This document shows, piece by piece, positions 36,319 through 46,141 of a DNA stretch of 64,000 nt. A program made the position numbers and the translations under genes. This DNA is from Carettochelys insculpta (taxonomy: Eukaryota; Chordata; Testudines; Carettochelyidae). Under the pieces are notes generated by a model, which saw nothing but the letters and a program-made list of their open reading frames with translations, was not told where the DNA came from and searched no databases. The stretch is from the NCBI RefSeq assembly GCF_033958435.1, contig NC_134137.1, positions 252,572,501-252,636,500 of the forward strand, read 5' to 3'. Numbering within the stretch: position 1 is the stretch's first letter; every line of letters starts with the position of its first letter.

Positions 36319-37620
36319 GTGCCTTGCAGGAGGCAGCTGAGCACCTTTTATTCGTGGAAGAGGAGCTACCCCCAGGGAGGAGGAAGCAACCCCAGACCCT
36401 GCTGCCCGCCCCGCCGCCTCACACGCCACTGGCTGTGGAGCTACCCCACGAGCACCGACTGGTGGGAGCGTCTGGTGCTCAGCGAGTGGGACGATGACCG
36501 CTGGCTTCAGAACTTTCGTATGAGCCGGCAGACATTTCTGGAGCTCTGCCAGTGGCTCACCCCCTCACTGAGGCACCAGGACACCACCATGCGGCGTGTC
36601 CTCAGCGTGGAGAAACAGGTCGGCATCGCTGTCTGGAAGCTGGCCACTCCAGACAGCTACCGATCCGTGGGGCAGCAGTTTGGCATCGGCAAGGCCACCG
36701 TCGGGGCTGTCCTCATGGAGGTAAGAGGACCCACGGGGAGGGGGAGGCAGCCCTGGGAGGGGAGGGGAGCCCTGGGGGTGGAGGGGAAGGGAGCCCTGGG
36801 AGGGGAGGGCCAGACACACCCTGCACACCCCTTGTTGGTGCTCTCTTATGTCCTTCCCCTGCAGGTCGTCCGCGCCATCAACGCCCTGCTCCTCCACAGG
36901 CTCATGTGGCTTGGGGACCCAGATGCCACCATCGCGGGGTTTGCCACCCTGGGCTTCCCAAATTGCTTTGGGGCTCTGGATGGGACCCATATCCCCATCC
37001 GAGCTCCGGAGCACAGCGGAGGACACTTCCTGAACAGGAAGGGCAACCATTCTGTGGTCCTCCAGGCCTTGGTGGACAGCCAGGGCCGCTTCCTGGACAT
37101 TTATGTTGTCTGGCCTGGCAGCACCCACGACGCCCGGGTATTCCGGAATTTGGGCCTGTGCTGCCGGCTGGAGGCGGGGACCTACATCCCCCTGCGGAAG
37201 ATCCCTGGGGGGGACACCACCATGCCCCTCTGTGTCGTCGCAGACGTGGCGTACCCCCTCCACCTCTGGCTCATGCACCCTTACACGGGCCATCTCACAG
37301 CCAGCCAGGAGCGCTTCAACACGCGCCTGAACCACGCACGCCAGGTGGTTGAGCGCACATTTGGCAGCCTCAAAGGGCTCTGGAGGTGTCTCCTCACCCG
37401 CCTTGATGCGGGCCCCACCAACATTCCCCAGATTGTGGGCGCATGCAGCACCCTTCACAACCTGGTGGAGAGCAAGGGGGAGGCATTCTTTCAGGGCTGG
37501 GCTGTGGAGGCTGGCAGGGCTGACGTGCAGCCACCCGCTGTCCCCAGTCACCAGGTGGACCCCGAGGGGATCCAGGTCCGGGAGGCCCTGAAGGCCCATT
37601 TCGACCAGGCCGTGGGGTGA
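36319..37620 (+). CDS. Harbinger transposase (HARBI1-like nuclease), one intron
   Basis: A DDE-type nuclease that would cut and rejoin the element ends. From the Met at 36319 the frame is open to 37620; removing the intron 36721-36864 leaves 385 residues. In spliced numbering: FRMSRQTFLELC near 66-77, a helix-turn-helix around 113-134 (SYRSVGQQFGIGKATVGAVL), then the DDE domain with D173 in ALDGTHI, D223 in GSTHDARVF, D261 in VVADVAYPL and E297 in VVERTFG; D261 to E297 has the 35-residue gap typical of such nucleases. IVGACSTLHNLVESKG follows. All conserved acidic residues are present. The start is uncertain: an upstream ATG at 36228 opens a glutamine-rich N terminus in another frame that would need a frameshift near 36375-36400 to join. 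Faces the Myb-like gene. A polyadenylation signal lies at 37725. Whether it is expressed is unknown. Confidence 0.88.
   Translation: MPCRRQLSTFYSWKRSYPQGGGSNPRPCCPPRRLTRHWLWSYPTSTDWWERLVLSEWDDDRWLQNFRMSRQTFLELCQWLTPSLRHQDTTMRRVLSVEKQVGIAVWKLATPDSYRSVGQQFGIGKATVGAVLMEVRGPTGRGRQPWEGRGALGVEGKGALGGEGQTHPAHPLLVLSYVLPLQVVRAINALLLHRLMWLGDPDATIAGFATLGFPNCFGALDGTHIPIRAPEHSGGHFLNRKGNHSVVLQALVDSQGRFLDIYVVWPGSTHDARVFRNLGLCCRLEAGTYIPLRKIPGGDTTMPLCVVADVAYPLHLWLMHPYTGHLTASQERFNTRLNHARQVVERTFGSLKGLWRCLLTRLDAGPTNIPQIVGACSTLHNLVESKGEAFFQGWAVEAGRADVQPPAVPSHQVDPEGIQVREALKAHFDQAVG
36721..36864 (+). other. Intron in the Harbinger transposase gene
   Basis: Donor GAG/GTAAGAGG and acceptor CTTCCCCTGCAG/GTCGTC with a pyrimidine-rich tract. 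Its 144 nt are a multiple of three and contain no stop in frame, so retention would still give a 433-residue protein with a Gly-rich insert. Joining the exons gives GAVLME-VVRAINALL, as expected for the family; the decayed copy at 9965-11431 has an intron at the same place. Confidence 0.82.
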
Positions 37621-37724
37621 ACGCTGGCAGGCCCCCCACTGCACCCCCCCATCCTCCACAACACTCCCTGCCCTTACGCCCACACCACAGAGCACCCAAG
37701 AGCACACCCCCCACTTTTCTTGCA

Positions 37725-37730
37725 AATAAA
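37725..37730 (+). terminator. Polyadenylation signal for the transposase gene
   Basis: AATAAA 105 bases after the stop codon, followed by a GT-rich TGTTGTTCTTG. Confidence 0.6.
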
Positions 37731-38164
37731 AATAGACCTGTTGTTCTTGAAACCACAAAAAGGTGAATTCTTATTATATTATTTCTACAAATATAAATAT
37801 TATATGATAAACAAACGGTGGAACACAAGGAACGGGAGAACTATTTACATGGGGGGGTAGGTATCATAAAATAACAGGGGTCTAATACAAACTATATACA
37901 ACATAAGGGGGATAAGTACAAAGGGGGAGGGAGGGGGCCACGTCCTGGGCCCCGCACCCCCTAATGTCCAGCGCTGGGGGTTGGCGGGTGCGACCCTCGC
38001 CTCAGCCTCAGCTCTGGCCAGGGCTGGCTGGGGGCCGGGCGAACCGGCAGATACGGCTGGTGGGTGTCAGCAGGCCCGAGGTCCCCCTCGGTGGAAGGCC
38101 CCTCAGTGGCGGACGGCGGTGGGACGGCGGGTGGAGCAGTGGGTGGAGCAGGCAGGGTGGGAGG

Positions 38165-39513
38165 AGCGGTGGCCGGCGCAGCATGGGGGGGCCAGGTAGT
38201 CCGCGATGTGCTCAAACGTGCGCATAAAGGCCCCACATGCCTCCTAGCGCTAGGCCAGCGCCTGCTCCTGCAGATGGAGGCACCGCTCGTCCACCCGCAG
38301 GTGCTGCTCTGAGACCTCCAGCTGCCGCCGGAGGATTGCCAGCAGCTGGGGGTCCATCGCCGTCCGGTGGTGGTGCTGGGTCTGCCGTCGTCCCCGCCCT
38401 GGGGCTGGTCGGTGCTCCGCCGAGGGGCTGGCCTGGAGTGATGGTTCCGGTGGACTGTCCGGGACCACTGACACCTTGCTGGCGCTCTCCGGTCCTTCCG
38501 ATGGTGCAGCTGCGGAACACAGGAGGGTGGGAAGAAGAGTGGAGACAGCCGTTAGTGTGGGGCCCGAGCCGTGGCCCTTGTCCCCCCACCCCTCTGCTGC
38601 TGGTTCCCCATCCCCGTCCTCGGGAGATGCTGCTGCTGCTGCTGATGGGTATCCCATCCCCTCCCCCCCCGGGGGACCCTAGGTTCTGCTCCCCCTATCA
38701 GCAGGGATGGGGCATGGCACTGTCGTGCTGGGGGGGTAGGGGCTGATGCACTCTTCTGAGGGACATGCCACTGCTGTCCTTGGGGCCATGGTCATTTGGG
38801 CATGTGGAGGGCCCTGGTCATGTCTGTTGTTCCCGCCCCTCAACCCTGGGGGTGTGCACTGGGGAGGTACATACCTGACAGTCCGCTCCCACGGTTGGGG
38901 GACACCCTCTGGGCGGATGCCCTGCTGGAGCCCCAGGAAGCCACGATGATCTGCAGCCCCCCATTGCTGGAGGAAGATTCCCCCTCTCCCACCTCCGGCA
39001 TCCCAGGGGTGGGCTCCTGGGGGGGCCCCCTGGGGTGCGGGGCTTGCCTCCGGGGTGGAGTCCGCCTCTGGGACCTGCTGGGGCTCGTCGGCCGAGGTGT
39101 CAAGAATGGCCAGCGGGGAGGAGGTGTGCCGGGGGCCCAGGATTTCCCTGAGCTCCCTGTAAAAGGGGCAAGTGATGGGGGCAGCCCCAGATCGGCTGGC
39201 TGCATCCTGGGCCTGGGCATAACCCTGCCGCAGCTCCTTGACCTTACTCCTGATGTGGTCAGGAGTGCAGGCAGGGTGACCCCGGGCGGCCAGGCCCTCA
39301 GCTAGCCGAGCGAACGCATCCGCGTTCTGCCTCTTGCTCCCCATTACCTGGCGCACCTCCTCCTCACTCCAGAGCCCCAGCTGGTCCTGGATCTCAGCCT
39401 CCGTCCAGGAGGGGCCCTGCTGCCTCTTCCCCGGCTGGCTGGCTGGCTGGGAGCCCTGGCTCCCCTTGGGGGGGGGTGCCCTGGGGGCGCTTGGGGGGCT
39501 GGCGGGCAGCCAT
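38165..39513 (-). pseudogene. Myb/SANT-like Harbinger partner protein, broken
   Basis: Harbinger elements need a second, DNA-binding protein of the Myb/SANT type. Here the minus strand encodes WTEAEIQDQLGLWSEEEV, then RSKVKELRQGYAQA and ITCPFYRELREILG, a Myb/SANT-like domain, then a Pro/Ser-rich linker and a C-terminal leucine-rich helix (LLAILRRQLEVSEQHLRV; FMRTFEHIADYLAP). A likely intron lies at 38510-38874 (donor CAG/GTATGT, acceptor TTCCGCAG). Breaks: the likely ATG (39513) is out of frame with the WTEAE block because of a 4-nt (CTGG) repeat unit near 39435-39450; a second frame change near a G-run at about 39015; and two TAG codons at 38250-38252 and 38244-38246 before the last helix. 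It should not make a complete protein. Confidence 0.8.
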
Positions 39514-39761
39514 CGCAGCGGGGGGCGTGTCTCTGGGCTGCAGGGAAGCGTGCAGGCTGGTCACGTGTTACAGCTGCTGCCTGCACGCTCTCTCAGCTTC
39601 CTGCACAGGAAGGCAGGGGACAGGGAGCTTTAAGGGGCCGCTGCACGCGGCGACCATAGAGCTTGGGGGCTGGAGAGAGCGTCTCTCAACCCCTCAGCTG
39701 AGGGCTGCCATGGTGGACCCCGCTATTTCGATGTTGCGGGACGTGGATCGGCTACACGTTC

Positions 39762-39790
39762 CCTACTTCGACGTTCAACGTCGAAGTAGG
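39762..39790. repeat. Right subterminal palindrome with shared 15-mer
   Basis: A 29-bp palindrome, CCTACTTCGACG...CGTCGAAGTAGG, containing the same GACGTTCAACGTCGA (39770-39784) as at 35983-35997. Confidence 0.85.
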
Positions 39791-39912
39791 GTGCTATTCC
39801 CATCTCCTCATGAGGATAGCAACTTCGACATCTTGCCGCCTTACGTCAATGTCAGCTTCGAAATAGCGCTCGCCACGTGTAGACGTGGCGGGTGCTATTT
39901 CGAAGTTGGCGC

Positions 39913-39930
39913 GGCTACTTCGAAGTAGCC
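39913..39930. repeat. Perfect 18-bp palindrome at right terminus
   Basis: GGCTACTTCGAAGTAGCC, 19 bp inside the right end; its half-sites recall the GCTACATCGAAATAG at the left end. Confidence 0.85.
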
Positions 39931-39949
39931 GGCACATGTAGATCCGGCT

Positions 39950-40166
39950 AAGGAGATTTAGGCTAGCAATTAGGGAAAAATGCTAACTATAAGAATAATT
40001 AAGTTCTGGAACCAGCTTCCAGGAAAGTTTGTGGATTCCTCAAAACTGGAGGTCATAAAGAATAGCTTGAATGAATGAACATCTGTCAGAGATGGTCAAA
40101 GTTTACTTAGTTGGACATGAACTCTGGAGATCCCTTCCTGCCCTTCATTCTTATGATTCTATGAGT
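39950..40166 (+). mobile_element. CR1 3' end, right piece
   Basis: Resumes as GGAGATTTAGGC...TCTGGAACCAGCTTCC, continues ACATCTGTCAGAGATGGTC, and ends TTCTTATGATTCTATGAG, the CR1 terminal ATTCTATG repeat. Together with 35830-35870 it forms one CR1 3' end. Confidence 0.8.
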
Positions 40167-40485
40167 CATCTATTGCTCCTCACACTTGAACTCTATTGTG
40201 CAATGCATGTCCTGATGATTTTTTTCCTTCCAGACTTCTTAGCAGAGTTTTAAAATAACTAATGTTTTGTTGTTAATTGTGGTGATGATTTTAACACTGA
40301 GGGTGATTGACCATTGAAACAGCTTAACCACAGGGTATGTTGGATTCTTCATCACATGAAGTCTTTAAATCAAGGTAAGTATCTTTCTACATATATGCTC
40401 AGGTTCAACTATACATTATTAGATTTGATGCAGGAATTACTGAGTGAAATTCTATGTCCCATGCTATACAAAAGATAGTCTAGAT

Positions 40486-40823
40486 CAGCGGTTCCCAACC
40501 TGGGGTCCATGGACCTCAGGGTGTTGCAAGGGGTCCCTGAAAAAAAAGATAAATAAAAATGATAATAGAAAATAAGTTTTAAATACATTGCAAAGTTACA
40601 GTCAATTATTATTTTTAAATTAAATATTTTCCAAAAATGATAGTACTCACTGTCCAAATATCTATGTTGTGGTTTCCTTTTTCATTTAATGAAGTGTACA
40701 TAGTGGCTAGAATTGGCTTTGATGGGGGTCTGCAAATGTTCTGGGGAGGGTGATTGGGGGCCCACAAACAGTCTGGAGGGTGTTATTGGAGCTCCACTCT
40801 AGTGAAAAGGTTGGGAACCACTG
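40486..40823. mobile_element. hAT MITE
   Basis: CAGCGGTTCCCAACCTGGGG at the left and AGGTTGGGAACCACTG at the right; flanking 8-mers GTCTAGAT (40478-40485) and GTCAAGAT (40824-40831) agree at 7 of 8. Inner sequence matches 53592-53965 in reverse. Confidence 0.88.
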
Positions 40824-40831
40824 GTCAAGAT

Positions 40832-42011
40832 GACAGAAACAGTTGCTTCTGGCCTTAAAAACTGTCACTTGCTATTTAACTGATTAACATATTGTATAAA
40901 GGGCAGAACAGCCACTTGTGCTTGGTCCTTGAGCATCTGCCATTGTCATGGGTTTGTTAGAAGGCTGTTTATCTGTTACTGTGGCGTTGCTTCCCTGCTT
41001 ACCCCCCCAACTGCCTGCTATTAAGTTAGAACAATACATGGATACAGGAAAGTCTTACAATTATTTTCCCTTTCTCTGTAAGTGAACACTATTAACATAT
41101 TACAAAATGTTCACTCAATATGACATATAAAATTGCCCGTAGTTGCAGACTTTTAATTTGCTCTTGAGCTGGAGATATGATTCCTGCCAATTTCAGCTAA
41201 TTTGTATTTCACAACCTTACAGCCCTTAGACACCTATAGAATGCTGTGCCTTTCTATCTTCCTGTGTAAAGCCCTGCACTAAGATATGGGACTATGGATT
41301 ATGTAATGATTTTATGGCCTAGATGGGTTTTTGTTTTCCCCCGGCCACTCCTGCTATCTTTGTTAATCTGAAGGTTGGCCTTAGGGGAGCTCCAATCTAT
41401 ATTTGTGGGTCCTTGCAAGCCATATTTTCTTTGTGAATTCAGGGGGAAGTGCCCAATCTCTCTCAGGCAGCATGGGTTACTAATTTCTGGTGGTTTTCAT
41501 GAACATATATATTTTCTCTCTCATGTTTGCAAGCGTGCGCACACACAGAGATGCTATAAGCTTGTCATAGTTAATAGGGCCCCTGGCATTTTTAAGCCTT
41601 CGTTTTGAAGACAAGTTTGGTTTCTTCTGCCTCCTCTCTGTTGTTTGGTAAGTGTTTGAGGGTAGTTTAATGAAGTTCCCTGGGATCTCTATTCCTGAAG
41701 GGTACCACACAAGTAGCACAAACAAACAGAACTGATCAATTGGAGGTACTCCTTTTGCTCTGTTCCTCTGTTCACTGGTGTTTTGAAGGAAGGGGAGCAA
41801 ATGGCTTTACATACTTCATTGGGATCATACAGCGTTGTTGTGCAGCATGGCAGACAGCAAAGTTATCTTCCTATTTATAGTATCAAAATATTTAACCAGG
41901 GCATCCCATTGCAATTAAATATCTCATGCCCAATGATAGCTTTTAATACATGGGCAAAACCACGAAGGTGAGTCTCCTTCACGGTGAACCCTGGTGATAG
42001 CAAGCTGTGAT
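40832..42011. other. Unassigned sequence
   Basis: No gene or repeat recognised. Confidence 0.5.
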
Positions 42012-42132
42012 CAGTGGAGGATTATCACATGGGCCGATGGGGCCCAGACCCAGAGACTCCAGCCAATCCTTCCCACCTACTCCTCTTCTTCCCTGTGAGG
42101 TCCCACCCCAGCCAGGCTGGAAGGTGGACGGT
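42012..42132. mobile_element. Possible hAT-like left end
   Basis: CAGTGGAGGATTATCACATG then GATGGGGCCCAG resembles the left end at 236. No matching right end found; the next hAT element begins 8 bp downstream. Confidence 0.35.
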
Positions 42133-42140
42133 GCCTATAT

Positions 42141-43372
42141 CAGAGGTCTGCAACTAAAATAACAAGAAAAAGCAATTTTTTCAAATTCAGTTACAAAATC
42201 AATCCTTCAAGAGCCGCAATGCACGTGAATACAAGTCAGTCCTTAATAAATAACATCAAACCGGACTTTCTGTAACCCCTACTTTAAGAGCAGAGCACAC
42301 ACAATGATTTGTACCGGTTAGAAAATTTGTTACTTTCGCCCCTGGATTGGAGAGCAAATAAGGACAAGGAAAATGCTGCACCTGGAGATAGGCTCCTAAG
42401 CAGGAAGGAGCAATGTTCACATCAACCCTCCACACCCCTGCCCCATTCCCAGGCTCTAACCCCCCCAAATTCCTAACCTGCCCCCCATTTCCAGGCTTTA
42501 CCTGCCTCAGCCCCCAAATCCACCCACCCATATCCCAAGATTTACCCCCCATCCCGCAAACCCACCCCTCCATCTCCAGGCTTTACCGCTCTCAGCTTCA
42601 AACCCACCCCCCTAATCCCCAGGATTAATGTCTCTCAGCCCCAAACTCATCCCTCCATCCACAGGATTAACCTGCCTCAGCCCCTGGGACTAACCCGTCC
42701 ATGGCACTGGCTGGGGAACCCCTGCCATGTGGCCATGTGTGCCCAGCAGAAGAAAGATTGGCATGGAGGTGTTCCGCTGGTGGGGGTGAACCAAGCCATG
42801 CCCATTGGAGAGGTGTGGCTGCCTGGGTAGTGGGGCTTCCCAACTTAGGGACACAGCTCCACCAAGGGGGTGGGAACGGCAGCAGGTTGAGCTGCCTCCC
42901 CACACCCACAGAAGGTCTGGTCCAAAACACAGGGGCTGTACCAGCTACAGCCTGGAGGCCCCACCGCCTGGGGCTGCAGCTCCAAAACCCCTCTCTGAAT
43001 CCAGCCCTGCGCTAGGGCCAAGGGGAGGTGAAACTGACCCAGCATGGACCTACCATGGCTGGGGAGTGGAGCCCGTGGCAGCTCTGTGGGCTGGAGCCGT
43101 GCAGCTTGGAGGGACAAAGAGTGGGGCAAGGGTGGGGCTCTCTGTGGCTCCCTGCCCTGCCACCACTGAGATAATGGAACTAAATTTAATTGGTTTAACG
43201 TCTGGCTCCCTCCTGCCACCCTGCCAGTTGTTGAACCAATTCAGTTTAGTTCTATTGTTTCAGTGGCGGCAGGGCAGGGAGCCAGAGGAGTCGACAGTGG
43301 CAGTGTCCAGAGCTTCAAATGACTCCTTACAGAGCCACATGTGGCTCCAGAGCCACAGATTGTTGACCCCAG
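42141..43372. mobile_element. hAT non-autonomous element
   Basis: Left CAGAGGTCTGCAAC and the reverse complement of the right end (CTGGGGTCAACAAT) are inverted; GAGCCACATGTGGCTCC near the right end is typical of a turtle hAT family (from memory). Flanking 8-mers GCCTATAT (42133-42140) and GCCTTTGT (43373-43380) agree at 6 of 8. The interior has C-rich microsatellite-like sequence (42410-42700) and a hairpin. No transposase. Confidence 0.7.
43145..43284. repeat. Internal hairpin, about 54-bp arms
   Basis: TGGCTCCCTGCCCTGCCACC...TTTAATTGGTTTAAC (43145-43199) is inverted at 43231-43284, with a 31-bp spacer that repeats the CTGGCTCCCTCCTGCC phrase. It may be a separate MITE inside the hAT element. 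Confidence 0.75.
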
Positions 43373-43779
43373 GCCTTTGTAGACTGAGGCCCCCCCATTT
43401 TTCCTTTTCACCACTCCCAGCATGAAGCAGGCCTGAGGCCCCTACCCACCCCTACTCTCCCTGTGCCTGGGCAGAGCTTGCCAAGTCTCCTCTCCCTTCC
43501 CTCTCCCCACATGTGGAGCTGAAATGAGCCCCCTCTTTCTCCAGCCCACTCCTTATATGGAGCCCGTCAAGTCCCCTCTCTCCTTCCCCTCTCCCACATG
43601 CGCCCAAAAAGCCAACCCTATGCCACTTGCCCAAGAGCTCTCCTCCCCTTTGCAGGGGTATCCTGAGCCCCATCCCTCACCTCCCCAGCCCTACTGCTCC
43701 CCCAGCCCCTTTATGGAAAAACTGGGCATTTGTACCATTTGCTCCTGCCAGCTGGTGAGGACATATGGTTACTCTAGGC

Positions 43780-44167
43780 CAGGGGTCCCCAAACCTGTTC
43801 TGTCGTGTCCCTAAGGGTTTGTTTCTCCACCGCACCCCTCCCCAGACGTGGGACCTGAGCTGGGAGTGAAAGCCAGGGATCATGATGGCACTGGGAGCTG
43901 CACTGGGGGCCAGGAATAGGGCTGCGGCTGGGAATGGGGATGGAACGATGACTGAGGCAGGCAGAAGCAGAGCCATGGCTGGAGCTGAGGACAAGGCGGG
44001 GATGGGGCCAGAGCAGAGCAGACCTGGGAACAGAGCAGGCCTGGGTGAGCTGATACACTCCCTCTCCAACCCCCATGGGGCCTGGTGCAGGCCCCACCAT
44101 ATCCCCTTCCTCATGAATGTTCCTCTATATTCCCTGGGGAACACACCCCACACTTTAGGAACCACTG
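43780..44167. mobile_element. hAT MITE
   Basis: CAGGGGTCCCCAAACCT at the left and TTTAGGAACCACTG at the right; flanking CTCTAGGC (43772-43779) and TCCTAGGC (44168-44175) agree at 6 of 8. GC-rich interior without a gene. Confidence 0.8.
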
Positions 44168-44175
44168 TCCTAGGC

Positions 44176-45269
44176 TATGGTAAAAGCCATCCAGGGAGCC
44201 TGGGCAGCTGTGAGAAGCCCATGACCCTTCACTGCCCTGGTCAGGAAACCGGATTCCTAAAAGCAGCACCCCTGTCCCCCAGAATGTACCATCTAGGGCA
44301 GATGGAGGGTCCAGGGCTCTGCTCAGTGGCTCCCTAGGAAGCTCTTGTCAGGGCCACAATGTTCTTTGTGCTCAATAGCTCTTTATCTGCCTCTGGCTGT
44401 AATTTGCAGAGGGAGGGGAAGGCATGTCTTGCTGTGGCCTCCCCAGTGTGCTGTGAGAAGCATGTGCTATATCTATTGAACAAATGCAACAAGGGCAAGA
44501 GGTCAGGGTGTTCTCAGCTAACACCCAAAAAGTATCACCTCTACTCCTGGCTTCCAAGGATAATGCCATAAGATGTCCCGTTAATATCAGGGGAAATGCC
44601 AAATAACCCACCAATACAATTTGCGGAAAAGTACCAGGGGATAATAAAAATGGCCTACTAGGTCTTTTGTGACCTTAACTTTCTTGGGGACTGTGTCTTC
44701 ATGTACAACTCTGCCTAGTGAGTCACAGAAAATGTTTCAAATTTTCAAGGAAAATGAATAAAATATATAAAAAATATATTTCTTGTAAAAATACATTCCA
44801 TTCTGAGTGACATTAGAACAGGGCAAGAGTATTTTTGTTTATCAGTACTTATTTTTACAAGATGAATATTTTACTATCCTTTGCTATTGGAATGCTATGA
44901 ATCCATAGAATCAATATAAAGATATGTATCTAGAAATTTCGCCCAAATGCACGTGGTCTACACGCTTAATAATTCTGATCAACCAAGGTATCTGTAACTA
45001 GGTGATGCCTATGGCTTTCTGAATCATATTACGACAGGGTATGATCACATGTGATCTCTTAAACTTGACATTACTGGGGATTGGACAGGAGACCTACAAA
45101 CATGCCTAATTTTCTGCAGATGTCAACCTACCCTCTGAGTTAATACCAAGCAAACGCTACTGGAAAGTAAATGATATTAATGGATACCCTGCTGATGGGC
45201 ATTTAACCCTTCAAAGATAAAACTAAGGCTCTGATAATTTCTGGTTATAAAAAAGGTCATATCCCTTTG
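44176..45269. other. Unassigned sequence
   Basis: No gene or repeat recognised. Confidence 0.5.
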
Positions 45270-45285
45270 ACAAAAGAATTAGTAA

Positions 45286-46141
45286 CAGAGAGGAAGCTGT
45301 GCTAGTCTATACGCTATCAAAACAAAAAGCAGTCAAGTAGCACTTTAAAGACTAGCAAGATAGTTTATTAGGTGAGCTTTCGTGGGACAGATCCACTTCT
45401 TCAGACCATAGCCAGACCAGAACAGACTCAATATTTAAGGCACAGAGAACCAAAAACAGTAAGCAAGGAGGACAAATCAGAAAAAGATAATCAAGGTGAG
45501 CAAATCAGAGAGTGGAGGGGTGGGGGGGAATGTCAAGAATTAGATTGAGCCACGTATGCAGACGAGTCCCTATAGTGACTCAGAAAGTTCCCATCATGAT
45601 TTAAACCATGTGTTAATGTGCCAAATTGTATATTGGACAGACTTCTAACTCCCTTAGACAAAGGGTCAATGCACACAAAACACATCAAAACACTCCAGAT
45701 CCATAAACCAGTTAGTCAACATTTTAATGGAATGGGGCATTCTGTCAATGACCTAAAGGTATGTGTGTTACTGAAGAAGAATTATCGCACCGTTCTAGAA
45801 AGGGAAGCAGCCAAGCTGGCTTTTGTATTCAAATTCGGCACATTAACACATGGTTTAAATTGTGATGGGAACTTTCTGAGTCACTATAGGGGCTCGTCTG
45901 CATACTTGGCTCAACTTAATTCTTGACCTTCCCCCCCACCCCTCCACTCTCTGATTTGCTCACCTTGATTATCTTTTTCTGATTTGTCCTCCTTGCTTAC
46001 TGTTTTTTGTTCTCTGTGCCTTAAATATTGAGTCTGTTCTGGTCTGGCCGTGGTCTGAAGAAGCAGGTCTGTCCCACGAAAGTTCACCTAATAAACTATT
46101 TTGCTAGTCTTTAAAGTGTTACTTGACTGCTTTTTGTTTTT
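45286..46141. mobile_element. Penelope-like element, palindromic insertion with 16-bp target duplication
   Basis: Two arms of about 320 bp (45286-45630 inverted, 45825-46141 direct) are over 90% alike by eye and flank a 190-bp spacer. Each arm is a PLE 3' end: ...CTGAAGAAG, TGTCCCACGAAAG, CTAATAAACTAT, CTAGTCTTTAAAGTG. ACAAAAGAATTAGTAA occurs exactly on both sides (45270-45285 and 46142-46157), so this is one insertion event. The plus arm carries the C-terminal endonuclease coding region. Confidence 0.9.
45618..45926 (+). pseudogene. PLE C-terminal GIY-YIG endonuclease fragment
   Basis: The 102-residue frame includes VSQHFNGMGHSVNDLKV, REAAKLAFVFKFGTLTHGLN and a closing LSHYRGSSAYLAQL, the last part of the PLE GIY-YIG endonuclease domain. 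The reverse transcriptase and the GIY-YIG core itself are missing (5' truncated). It cannot act on its own. Confidence 0.75.

Larger units (their letters stand above)
35871..39949. mobile_element. PIF/Harbinger DNA transposon with two convergent genes
   Basis: The 4079-bp element starts GGCTACGTCTACACATG and ends CACATGTAGATCCGGCT; these are inverted, with a further paired block GGCTAC-TTCGAA-GTAG. The trinucleotide AAG flanks both sides (35868-35870 and 39950-39952), the 3-bp duplication expected of this superfamily. Inside are a transposase (plus) and a Myb/SANT-like gene (minus), pointing at each other, the standard two-gene Harbinger layout. Composition is GC- and CpG-rich, unlike the AT-rich flanks, which suggests recent insertion. 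It interrupts a CR1 3' end. Confidence 0.93.

Noticed and set aside
36552..37352. 266-codon plus frame, Gly/Pro/Arg-rich
   Set aside because: Off-frame translation of the transposase; no motif of its own.
36565..37758. 397-codon minus-strand frame opposite the transposase
   Set aside because: A shadow of the GC-rich transposase gene; the plus strand carries the conserved DDE protein.
35990..39720. CpG island and host gene promoter
   Set aside because: The GC- and CpG-rich block coincides exactly with the Harbinger element and needs no host promoter to explain it.
45286..46141. A DNA transposon with 320-bp terminal inverted repeats
   Set aside because: The arms are PLE 3' ends including the endonuclease tail, and the 16-bp duplication fits PLE integration rather than a cut-and-paste element.
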